A stretch of DNA of 64,000 bases from contig JACTAT010000105.1 in assembly GCA_014526335.1 (NCBI GenBank), positions 1-64,000 on the forward strand, given 5' to 3'. Positions 1 through 10,104 of this stretch are shown here, piece by piece. Every line of letters begins with the position of its first letter. The stretch's first letter is position 1. The stretch is from Chrysaora quinquecirrha. Taxonomy: Eukaryota; Cnidaria; Scyphozoa; Semaeostomeae; Pelagiidae. The position numbers were made by a program, and so were the translations under genes. The notes beneath the pieces were generated by a model. That model was not told where the DNA came from. It saw only the letters and a list, made by a program, of their open reading frames with translations, and did no database searches.

Positions 1-903
1 GCACGAAAATTCGTAAATAACCTATCTGCCTATTACTGGAACTTTTCGGGGTCTGAACTGGCCCCAAAAATGCAGCTTATTCCTGTAGAAGAATACAGCT
101 GAGTACCCCCCCACCAGAATAAGTATTTGCAAAGTATTTGTCGTTCAGGTCAGCAAGAGAGCATGGCACTCAGAGCTGGCAATCTGGCGAACTCTGATAT
201 ATTTCGTAAGGTTAAATTGCGATTATCTGTTGTTTTTTTGTCCCCTTGAACGAGTGCTATTTATTACCCTATATTCAGGGTTGCAAATTTTTTATGCGAT
301 CTTATTGGTTGAAAACGCTCAAATGCAGTGTATTAATGATAGGATATTTCAGGGTAGCATATGTAATGCCCGCTCGTTTTGTTTCGGAATTTCAGGTCGA
401 CAGTTTAATCAGTGTAGTTACGTTCGTAATCATAAGGGGTCATGACTATGCCATGTTCATAGCCTTATATGGTCAGGGCCGTCACTTTGTCATGAAGTCT
501 GATTGGCTGAAAACGTTCGAACGCGACGTAATGACTGGGTATTTTATCCAGTAATGCCCGCTTGTTAGGTCCAACGTTAAGATTCCACTTGTTTTCAAGC
601 CGTTTTCAAATGTTTGCGTTTTCAGTCACAGATGTACCATTGTCGTGTATACGGGAGGTGAAAACGCAAAAAAATTATTGGGTTTTCTTTGAAAACGTAT
701 CCTTGTAAACGGGGCCAGAGAATTGCTTCACTTACCTTCGGACAATGCCGTAAACTTTGTCCCTCAGCCTGGCCTCTGTACAATACCTTCGACGCGCGGT
801 TTCGTGCTGACTGCTTGGGGTAAATATTTTCTGGTATTGCCTTCAGTTATTATAACAGTTGCTTATGTTACTATAGATTGTTTATTTATATCTTTTCTTT
901 TAG
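1..903. other. 5' flank or intron of the HECT ligase gene, no exon recognised
   Basis: No convincing exon was found here. The first recognisable HECT-gene exon begins at 904 and opens with the third base of a codon, so an upstream exon must exist; it lies outside the window or was missed. The stretch contains two copies of a dispersed repeat (separate entry) and otherwise AT-rich sequence with only short reading frames. Confidence 0.5.
277..568 (+). repeat. dispersed repeat, two tandem-like units
   Basis: Two related units of about 100 bp (about 277-380 and 471-568) share the order CAGGG, then GATTGGCTGAAAACG, then AATGCCCGC. The same pair of units recurs inside the LBR gene at about 19439-19538 and 19720-19819. 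This is a dispersed non-coding repeat family; I could not find clear terminal repeats, so its class is unknown. Confidence 0.55.
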
Positions 904-3900
904 GCATGGCTTCAGTCAAGCAGCCTTACTGCCCAACCGTGATATTGGTGCATCAATACTGCAGTATCCATTTCTACTTAAACCGGAAACAAAGGTTTGA
1001 ATTTACCTTTATTTGGCTACTTTTACACGATTTTTGATTCAATGTAATGAATCCAATATGATTTGATATCGGATTGGTTTTGTTTTTACATAAAAACGTT
1101 GATGAATACGGGAGTGGGAGGAATAAATACGAATAGGAATATCCTTTAAAAACCCCGCTCCATCCTTGTAGATTGCGCAATATCGTACTCATTCCGCACC
1201 TAACCTCGTACCGAGGCCCTGGTGCCGGCCACAAAAATCTACCAAAGATTGATAATTTTGGCCTAGGCATCGAATTATGATGCAGATGCCGAAAGCAGAT
1301 AATCTTGGCAAGGAAATCCAAAGAAATTCATTTACAACTGTCAGGAAACATATAGTGCAGTATGTAGCATCATTTTTCGGTTATATATCACCTTTTTCAC
1401 ATTTTGGCCTTTTTGGGTGTAATGCTTTAATAAGATTGTGAAGTCACTCAATTAATGTTGCAGTTGCCAATCAAATTACGAATTGACAAGACCGTTACCA
1501 TGGTCGAATATGGACAGCGAAGTTTCATGCAGAATCCTATTCACCCTGGGGACGAGGTTGTTAAGCATCATGTTTGTAGGCGTATCCATTTCACGCCGTA
1601 TTTTTTATAGTCTTCATGTAAACGGAAAACAGTCGAGTATGTCGGATTCGAGTTTATTTTCCCCTTGCGTCGTGGTGTTCCTGTCTCGATCTTTAGTTAT
1701 CTCTTCACCGAAAAAATTACTAGCCAACTAGCATTTTCGTCAGCCAGATATTTGGTCTTTCCAATTTATAAATCATATGTCTTGATGTGTAGCCCTTTGA
1801 TCTGCTCTGCTCTATCTTTGCTGCGCCACTGACCAGAGAAGAAGGAAGAAAATCTGAGAAAATCAACGCTTCTGAAAAACTTGGCCATGGGAAATTTAAC
1901 AATGCCTTAAGAAAACACGCGCACTTTTTCCCTTGATATTTTTGTTGTTGTTTTTTCTGCAATCCCTCCGTGTTCGAGTGACAAACCCAAGGTCAGGAAG
2001 CCTAACTAAGGCTAAAGGCTCGTGTAATAAATCTACCACACGCGTGCTTAGCGATAAATTTTATGATCTTCATGGCGCTACTGTTTTTTGCAACTAGCCT
2101 TAACAGAAGCCGAATACTACACGTTTTTTTCTTATAAGAACAACTTTTATAAGAAACATCAGGCTGAAATTTGGGTCAGAGTTTTTCGCTATCTCCAAAA
2201 CTATTTAAGATAAACACAGGAAAAGTTCACCAGCGTTAAGCACTTGCATGAAAACGCATTTTAAGCATGTTTTTGAGAAGTATAGGGGGTATTAAATTGA
2301 TGAAAAATCACTTCAAAAGTAAGGAACAGGCAGGCTGAAATCGAAGCCAAGTGTTCTTATAAGAAAGCGTGTAGCAGTTAATAGAGCACCCTTGTCACAG
2401 AATAGGGATTAGGCCTATTCTGTGGTCTGACGAAGCAGCACTTCCTAAACTCTGTCAACAGCTAATTCTAACATTTTAACCTTTTTTCGTTAATTTCAGG
2501 TGCAAATAATTCATTACGAAGCTATAAACGAAATGCGTAAAGAGTATCAAGCTGCTATTGTTCATCAAGCTCGAATACAGACAATAGAACGTGTTGCAGT
2601 TGGGGCTACAGATTCAACGTCATATTCAAAAGATGTTTGGTCTGCAATGTGTCCTTATCTTGTACTTGAGATAAGAAGGGATTATTTGGTGGAAGATGCG
2701 CTATTGCAGCTTCAACGAAAGGTAAATGGATTTAATTGTTTATTTTTATTGAAATATGTTTGCTATTGTGCTAGTTTTGTTTGTCGTTGTTTGACAAGAA
2801 ACAATTCTTTGAGAAAAATATAGTTTTTAACATCGATGTTTTAACGGAATTTTACGAAAGCAATTTCCCATGAAACCTGTCCTGGAAAATCACAAGATAG
2901 CTTGTTCTAGATCATCAACACTCTTAGAGGAGTTTAATATAGACCTTAGATCTAAGAGGCCTGGGTAGGTGCGACATTTCTCTGCAAATGGTAGACATTT
3001 TTAGTAAGGGAATCCTCTCCGCGTGACACGACCGAAATTGCAGTCGTTTTAGGAGAGGAATTGCAGCAAATTTTGCTCCAAATTCACGAAAATGCAAGAC
3101 AAGGAGAGAAAATAAACCTGCGACAATTAATGTTGCAAATATCTGCAGAAATCCAGGAAGCAAGATATTAACAACTCACAATCAGGAAAATACGCATGAG
3201 CTGATATGGTGGGACTTGGATCCTTTCTTTCACTTTCTTCTAATTTAACGATAATTTTAAGTAAATTTGCTACATTACTCCTGAAATTACCGTAATTCCA
3301 GCTGCTGCATGCAGAGAGAATTCGCTTACTGGAAATTTCTACCGTTTTCCAGAAAAATATCGCGCAGATCCAGACCTCTTTGAAAAGGTCTTTTGTGATT
3401 TCATCTACGGACATAACGACACGTATTTCTGCAGCCCAAAGTTAGATAATCGATGCAGATAAGGAGTATGCATGGGCCAAGACAGGAGCCTTGTTGGACA
3501 CAACAATTGGTATCTCTGTAAATAGATGAAATGCCATTAAAATTGGTGCTTTATTTAAGATATGAAGTAGATATGAACCAATGGTGCTCAAGACCACTTG
3601 CAGCATCCATTGTCAAGTTTTGTAAAAACAATAGTGTGGTCTAATGTATCAAATGCTTTCTTTAGTGAAAAAAATCAAACAAGGATATCTCCTTTTGTCG
3701 GTCTTAAGGTACCATTCGTGCAGGAAGTGACATAAAAAAGCAAGAAGTGACTGAATGCAAGTATCTAAAGGCTACCTTATGCCCATCAATGGTCATAAAA
3801 CAAGGGCGTGCTTTTTCAGACTTTTTACAGTCACCTTTATTCTCAACATTATTACTTGCTTCATTTGTAATCAGTAGAACAAATGCATTGCATACATTTT

Positions 3901-6900
3901 ACCAAGGAAAGTTGCTTTTTTTATTTTTAATTTTGTCTTTCAGTTGGCTGATCTAAAAAAGCCTTTAAAAATCAAATATATTGGTGGAGGTGAACAAGGT
4001 CTTGATATGGGAGGTTTACAGAAAGAATTCTTTCAACTTGGAATGGAGAAATTATTCGATCCAGGTACTGACTCTCATAAACATATCCTTTCTTTAAAAA
4101 GTGTATTCACTCTCAATCTCGTCGTACCCAGGGCAAATAGGACTCTTGAAAATTTTGTACCTCGTATCAACACCAAGTGTACGTGATACTATTTTTGGTT
4201 CAGAAGTGTTGCAGAATGAATTCACTGGACCAGTTAAAAAAAGTTGCGCTTTGATTGTTCAGTCCAAAAAATCTAATTGTTTTGATTGGTGGAAAATTAA
4301 ACTGGTTTATATCAAGCTTGTATAACCAATGTGAAAGCACCCTTTATGAGAAACCCTAAAATTTTCATAAATTTGAGAAAACCTGTTACTGGGAAAATTC
4401 TAGTGAAAAAAACCTTTTCTTGTTTTCATGTTTTCTCGTAAGTTGACGGGTGATCAAAAGCAATACAGATCCTCTTTTCTTTTCTATTGGTGCATATCAA
4501 TTGAAGCTAGGTATGCTGCGTCTTAGTCCATTGTCTCTTCCTGTTTCGTACGATTATACTTTGAGAAGTGACAGAGATAAAAAACTTCTGTGTCCACAAA
4601 TATTCAGTACTCAAAATCTTGAAATTTTAAAAGAGACTGTCAGAGGGAGTCATTCAGACGTTGTGTAACGCTACTTCCTTGGGTTTGTAGAACCGCCTTC
4701 CCTTTGTGATATAAAGAGATGTTGTGAGCCCCGGTCTAATGACTGCGCTTTTTTATTTAAGTCATCCCTGTATTGTATTTTGCTAATTATTCCTTTAATT
4801 TCTAGCGTATGACATGTTCGTTCAATGCAGTGAAACTAAGAACGTTTGGTTCAATGCGAAATCAAATAAAACTGATGACATCTTTGAACTGACGGGTATG
4901 ATACTTGGATTGGCAATCTATAACGGTATCATCTTGGATGTGCCTCTTCCTGATGTCATGTATGCGAAGCTAAAAGGAGACAAACCAACCTTTAAACATT
5001 TATATGGAGTCGAGCCCACACTGGCTAGAAGCTTGAATGATTTGTTAGAATATACAGGAAATTTAGAAGATGACATGTGTTTGGATTTCCAGGTAAGAAG
5101 ATGATAGTAACTTTTAGACTTCTAAAACGGTTCCTCCCAGTTTTCGCTTATAGAAACGTGGCTAAAACTGAGCGTCCATCAATGCAAAAGACTTTTTTGA
5201 TGAAAGGCCCCAGGATCGCAATTTGTCTCGACTAGTCAAAATTTCAAGGCTTTTTATGCCAAACTCGTATAAAGCGCATCTAAATCTTAGCCTAGGTGCA
5301 AAATTACACTGTCCTAGCGCTGGTACTATTGATGTTTCGAGCACTCAAATTTCCTGATTCTGTTACCCCCGACTGGTCTAGCCCTTTAAAATCGTCAACT
5401 TTGAACGCTCGTCAAATCATAATCAATAATGTAAGCTCTAAGTTAGTAAATCTTTGCACTTCGGCTAAATTTTGGCTGCTCAATACAAATTTGGTATCAG
5501 AAAATTCATATCTCGAAATTTAAAATTTTCACAATCGCGGCCTTTCGTCGATAAAATCTATTTCATAACGATGATCGAGTAAGATTAACGATTATTTTGT
5601 TGCCTCCGCCGGGGTATATCTAAACTCTATACACAAGCCATTTGTAATGTGGCTAATGAATTGAATTGCTAGACGCCAAATCACACACGTCAGCCTATTT
5701 AATCTTCAATGAACGCTGAACGCTGTTAACACAGTACCTATGTATTGACTTTGCTATCTTTCTTTTAGATCACTGCAACACACAACGATACTTTGGAAAC
5801 GATTGATCTTCTGCCTGGTGCAAAGAACATCATTGTAACAAAGAAGAATAGACAGCTATATGTTGATTTATATGTCAATTATCTCCTAAACGAGAAGATC
5901 AAGAAGCAGTTCGATGCATTCTCTACCGGCTTTTTTAAGGTGAGTCTCCCCAATTGTCTTCGTGGGCAGGGGTGTCAATAGCTAAGGTAATGAAATGTGG
6001 TGTACTCCAAGCTCCTGCATCTTCCACTGCTTGTCATAAAATCGATTGAAAAGTTTCTTTTTCCTTGAAAGCTGACTTCAAATAAGACAGAATAAGTTAG
6101 GGTCATTTTAGAAGAAGTGCTAGACTTTGAAGAAAATTTAAAATTTTGCTTTCCCAAAACCTCAGTAAAGGCGTCTGAATTTTGTCAGAATTTGCAAATT
6201 TTAACACAAATATTATATTGACTTAATTCATGAATATTTCAAAATTTGTATTCAATTTGTTTGCCTCAAGTTAGCTACTTATTCTTCATCAATGAAGAGA
6301 TTTAAGGCACTTGCCTAACGATCAAATATGTTGGAACAACATTTGAAATTTCTTGTCAAGTAAAATGTTTGACCGTTTGTCCAGGTCCAAAAACATTGCT
6401 TGTGCAATATTTTTGCTTGCGTCAAGCAAAAAAATGTTTTTGAACTTTTTAAAAATATCGTGCAACGAATTCTGCTTATTTATGCTTGGCATGGAATGTT
6501 TTGTGATGTGGCCAAACGTTCAAACATTGCTTGATTAAAAAAATTTCGAATTTTTGACAAGGAATGTTTGATCGTTTGGCCAGAACCTAACGCCACAAAT
6601 TTTACTTTCTTTTGCTTTTTAAGCAATGTTTTATCGTTTGGCGACTTTTCCAACATTGCTTGTCAAACCTTTCGAGATTTTGTTACTGTCAAACTTCAAC
6701 AACTTGCGACATTTCGGCACCAAGGAACATTTCTTAACAACAAGGCGCTGGGGCCTGAGCATTAGCAATGACTTCTTTGTTCAAAAATGTTGGAAAGCAA
6801 TGTTCTTGGCGAGGCCAAACGGTCAAACATTTGTGGTAAAGTGAATTTCAAATGTTTGACCAACAACTTTTTGCCAGGGCCTAAAGGATGCAATGTCTCA

Positions 6901-7333
6901 TACGCCAATTTACGACTTTTTCTAGGTCTGTGATGGTGATGCTATCGGTCTTTTTCGAGCTGACGAACTTGAGTTACTGATATGCGGTAGTCCACACATA
7001 AATTTCACAGAGCTTCAAAATGTTGCAACGTATGGTGATGGTTATGCAGACAACAGTATTGTTATCAAGTGGTTTTGGTCGGTTGTTAACAATTTTACAC
7101 ACAATCAAAAGAAAGGTTTGCTATCATTTGTTACCGGCAGTGACCGGGTACCTCTTACCGGTCTCGGATCAATATCTTTTATTATCCAAAGAAACGGACC
7201 GGATACGGATAACTTGCCGACTTCAATGACCTGTTTTAACCGGTTGTTATTGCCGGAGTATAACTCCAGTCGAAAGCTGAAAGATAAACTTTTAATTGCT
7301 ATTGAAAATGGGAAAGGATTTGGACTGACTTGA
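904..7333 (+). CDS. HECT-domain E3 ubiquitin ligase, UBE3A/HECTD2-like (3' six exons, partial)
   Basis: Six exons join in frame into 432 residues and a stop: 904-994, 2500-2721, 3944-4064, 4806-5092, 5769-5939 and 6926-7333. Every junction is AG/GT and the phases agree. The first exon carries the pre-HECT motif YPFLLKPETK. The second ends in IRRDYLVEDALLQL, the usual entry to the HECT N-lobe. The third has ADLKKPLKIKYIGG and GLDMGGLQKEFF; the fourth has LGLAIYNG and LLEYTGNLEDDM. The last holds LELLICGS, TGSDRVP and TCFN, whose Cys codon at 7232-7234 is the expected thioester-forming residue, and it ends in GFGLT. HECT ligases take ubiquitin from an E2 onto this Cys and pass it to substrates in cytoplasm or nucleus. 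The NGPDT-LPTS and PEY motifs resemble UBE3A and the GFGL end resembles HECTD2, so the subfamily is left open. The N-terminal substrate-binding part is missing from the window. Introns contain MITEs. Confidence 0.9.
1145..1322. repeat. dispersed repeat shared with 21490-21600
   Basis: The stretch containing TTTTGGCCTAGGCATC, then GATG and CCGAAAGCAGAT, followed by an ATTTCATT region, recurs with about the same spacing at 21510-21600 in the LBR gene. It lies in an intron of the HECT gene and is probably a fragment of a non-autonomous element. Confidence 0.5.
2115..2376. mobile_element. MITE, family with TTCTTATAAGAA in its ends
   Basis: The left end reads TACTACACG, a T run, then TTCTTATAAGAACA. 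The right end read in reverse is TGCTACACGC then TTTCTTATAAGAACAC, giving terminal inverted repeats of about 26 bp around 210 bp of non-coding DNA. TTCTTATAAGAA is itself palindromic. A related element is at 20573-20954 and a weaker one at 11847-12115. It sits in a HECT-gene intron just upstream of the exon at 2500. No transposase is encoded. Confidence 0.7.
2954..3381. mobile_element. MITE, AAGAGG(C/T)CTGG family, copy 1
   Basis: The ends are inverted repeats: the left begins TAAGAGGCCTGGGTAGGTGC and the right, reversed, reads AAAGAGGTCTGGATCTGCGC, followed on both sides by ACATTT/ATATTT and CTG. The roughly 430-bp interior is non-coding. A homologous copy with the same internal order (GGAATCCTC, then GAGAGG-TGCAGCAAATTTT, then GGGACTTG, then CTTTCACTTTC) is at 11288-11722. 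It lies in an intron of the HECT gene. Confidence 0.75.
5219..5350. repeat. dispersed repeat shared with 13140-13305
   Basis: The order TATAAAGC, CATCTAAA, CTAGGTGC, CACT, CTAGCG, CTATTGAT, and a final GAGC with CAAATT or CGAATT is shared with 13140-13305 in an LBR intron. Both copies are intronic. Terminal repeats are not evident, so only a dispersed repeat is claimed. Confidence 0.5.
6301..6886. mobile_element. non-autonomous element, GGCCAAACGATCAAACA family, copy 1
   Basis: The sequence is built from many direct and inverted copies of a motif like TTTGACCGTTTGGCCA and CAACATTGCTTG. The ends form imperfect inverted repeats: the left holds GCCTAACGATCAAATATG and the right, reversed, begins CTTTAGGCCCTGGC. 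Related elements are at 17498-17760 and 22232-23413. It fills most of the last intron of the HECT gene. The interior has no transposase-like frame. Confidence 0.65.
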
Positions 7334-7617
7334 CCAATGTTTTGCTGTTTATGTTAATCAGAATTCTTGCTTGATACCTAGAATACTTCTATACACGTTT
7401 TTAGGAACCTTAGTCCTGAGTTGAGGGTTAATAAGGTTGAAAGTTCCTTATACTATTCCTTGCCGTGAAACATTTTTAATACTAATTTTAACAGCTAATT
7501 CTTTTAATTTGCTTCGTTTTTGAGCTTAAATTATTAATTAAGTTTAGAGGAAACAGGATGGGAAATGTGTTATTTTACATGTTAGATAGTCTTCAAAAAA
7601 GTTATTCTTAGCTTTTT
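7334..7617 (+). other. 3' flank of the HECT ligase gene
   Basis: AT-rich non-coding DNA directly after the stop codon, presumably including the 3' UTR. I see no canonical AATAAA poly(A) signal in it and no reading frame of interest. Confidence 0.4.
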
Positions 7618-8063
7618 ATCCAGACCTTGATAGTTCCTTAAGGGACGAGGACGCTTTGACGCCACTATCTAGGTCACTGCAGACCTTAGCCCCATTGTAA
7701 GTAAATGATTTCTGACCAGTTGAAGTTCTTAGTAAAGGTAATCTTAGGCCTGTTTTAGAGTTCCTCAGCTTACGGTTAGTAGCTTCAGTTACACTTTGAA
7801 ATATGTTTCTCAAGTAATCTGGGGCAAGGGCGTTCAGAGATAGATAGACCATCTTGCTAGTCTCGAAATCGATCAGTTCTCTAATAGTAAGCCAACCGAA
7901 ATTCTTTATTAAAGGCAAAGCTTACATGTCAAAAGGGCTGTTTGTGACTATCCTGGCAGCTCGATTTGGAAGATTTTGCAACTTATCGAGGGCTGATACA
8001 CGGCTAGATCCCCAAACAAGGAAGCAATACCTGAAATAGGGCTCAACGAGACTTCTGTACAGC
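7618..8063 (-). pseudogene. LINE reverse transcriptase C-terminal fragment
   Basis: Read on the minus strand from about 8063, the translation runs LYRSLVEPYFRYCFLVWGS, then KLQNLPNRAARIVTNSPFD, a stop, then LGW-like NFGWLTIRELIDFETSKMV, LNALAPDYLRN, RNSKTGLRLPL and TSTGQKSFTYNGAKV. This is the familiar tail that follows the reverse-transcriptase palm/thumb in many animal non-LTR retrotransposons. An in-frame stop just after SPFD and the absence of the polymerase core show that it is a dead fragment, probably a 5'-truncated insertion. Which LINE clade it came from cannot be decided from this tail. Confidence 0.85.
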
Positions 8064-8412
8064 ATAATGAGGTGTTCAAAGCACATAGGTGGTCCTTATA
8101 TAAAACGTGTTTTCACAGATGGTGGTCGTCGCATAAGGCTTTAACTCCTGACAAACAACGGATAAATTTTTATTCCAAAGGTCGTTATTTCCTAATTCAA
8201 CGTCCATACAGAGGACACCTCTTTTCATTTGACAGCAACACAAGTTAACAGTTGTCCAGTCCACTATATGGACGTTCCACTGTAAAGCTTTGTTAAAACG
8301 ATTCTTTTCTTTGGTCTGTGATCTCAACCTACACGTTTTTTTCAAGGAACATCTTTGTAAGAAACACAATGCTAAAAATGCCCAAAAAATTAAGGAAATT
8401 AAGGAATTATCC

Positions 8413-8544
8413 GAGGGGAATTTCACTCCTTGAAAAAGCGTACCAGATTCCTTTTTAAACAAAAGGACTCTTACAAGATAACTACGAAAACAATAGAGAT
8501 TCCAGCTGAGGGTGTGCGAGATTCCAAGGAGTGAATTGCCCCTC
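8413..8544. repeat. short foldback repeat
   Basis: Inverted 20-bp arms, GAGGGGAATTTCACTCCTTG on the left and GAGGGGCAATTCACTCCTTG (reversed) on the right, flank about 90 bp. A similar block with GAGATTCC-type internal motifs is at about 21285-21435 in the LBR gene, so this is a dispersed foldback or MITE fragment. Confidence 0.65.
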
Positions 8545-9918
8545 GAAACTATCAAGGTTGAGAAACTAAGAAAAATTCTCTTCAAGAAGAAGACGGTTTG
8601 TACAAGTAACTAAAATATATCAACATTTTTTCCGTTTTAATCCCAAAAAACGCCATTTTTATTTAGTTAGAAAGCTAAGCAAATCTCACAATTTGCTGTG
8701 AAACTTAGTTTGCAAACATGTTTCACTACAAGGAATAGTATGAGGAACTTTCAGCCTTGTTTGGTAGAAATTAAGAAGCTCAAGCCTCAACTCAAACTAA
8801 TTGGTAATATTGTGGACTTGCTTAAGTCGTCTTTATAAACTGAAAGACGACTACTATCGTTTTATAGAAGACGACATGGGCAGGTCCGGTAATATGGCCG
8901 CCACGTGGTCGCGTGGAAATCAGGTCCTTCAATACATCGTTCATCGCTGTATATATTAGTTAATTTAACAATGCATTTACGAGCAGTTTCTTATGTTTTG
9001 AGTACTTTCGTTTGTATTTTTAGCATATTTAACAATGATTTCCTCTATGCTCTATTCCGTCAGCTCTATTGCCTTCTTTTCGCCTCTTCCTGTTATTATA
9101 ATGAAAAGGATCAAACGAGTGCTGGTAGGGGGGTCCATTCGGTTTGCGTTCGATGTAGCTCGATTTAATGGTCAAGTGAATGGTTTTATTTAATATAGGT
9201 AGTGTCCCCATTAAATTGCTGCGCAGGGATCAGCAGCGATCTCTGTATGTACTCTTGGCGCGAAATGAGAATGACTTACAATGACGATATCCTGTCACTT
9301 GCAAAGTTGGATGACATGGAATCAGGTTGATCCGCAATTAACTGAGATGGATGGGCCATGCATCAAGAATGAACTCCTCTCCATTTCACTTTTACATGTT
9401 AGCTTTTGGGTCAAGAAAATTTGGGAAACCACTTCGATACAAAGTCACTCTGAAGAGAACCCTAAATAAAACGCCTGTTGCTGATCGAGTGGCCAGTACT
9501 TGTGCACGACCGGGTTTCAACTATAGCGTAGTTTCACTGGAAAGTTTGTGAGCCATCTAAATGGACTGCTGTGAATAGGACTGCTGTGAAATGCCTGAAT
9601 TGGGCGCTGGCATGTAGTATTTTTAGTTATACCATTAAACCCTATACTGTAATGGTAATCTTCACAGCAAAAGCTCAGTAAAGTCGGGGCTCGAGCCCCA
9701 GCTACGGAAGCATCACAGCCAGGGTCGATGTCTCGATTACACACTTAACCAGTTCCAGAGGAAATTTTAACCGTAGTCATGCAATCCAATTTTTCTCCTC
9801 CCCGCTAACCAAACGTGCTCCTCTTCCTCTTGGTTGATTGTTGAAACCGCTGACAGCTGATGCCGCGTGCATACTATTGTCTTCAAATCAATAGAACACA
9901 CGTGGTTATTCGAATCCA

Positions 9919-9923
9919 CCAAT
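9919..9923 (+). promoter_or_regulatory. CCAAT box in presumed LBR promoter
   Basis: CCAAT in the context CACCAATCAG lies about 185 bp before the LBR start codon. NF-Y sites commonly sit at this distance in TATA-less promoters. The motif is visible; its use is inferred. Confidence 0.35.
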
Positions 9924-10104
9924 CAGATGCATTCGATTTGCGCGGGCTCTTTCTTTCAACGGTTGCAGGTAACCAGAGATTCAGAGAAACAAAAGGCAAA
10001 CCAACTTAGGCCAGTTTCTTTTTCGCAGATTTGTCGATGTTTTTATGATTTTAAAACGATTTTAAGCTACTAATATATCTTCAGAACATTGAAACAAACT
10101 AAAG

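Larger units (their letters stand above)
8064..10104. other. intergenic region between HECT ligase and LBR
   Basis: About 2 kb with no convincing exon. It holds a foldback at 8413-8544 (separate entry), a short direct repeat GGACTGCTGTGAA near 9563-9592, and the presumed LBR promoter in the last few hundred bases. The short frames on both strands have no recognisable domains. Confidence 0.5.
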
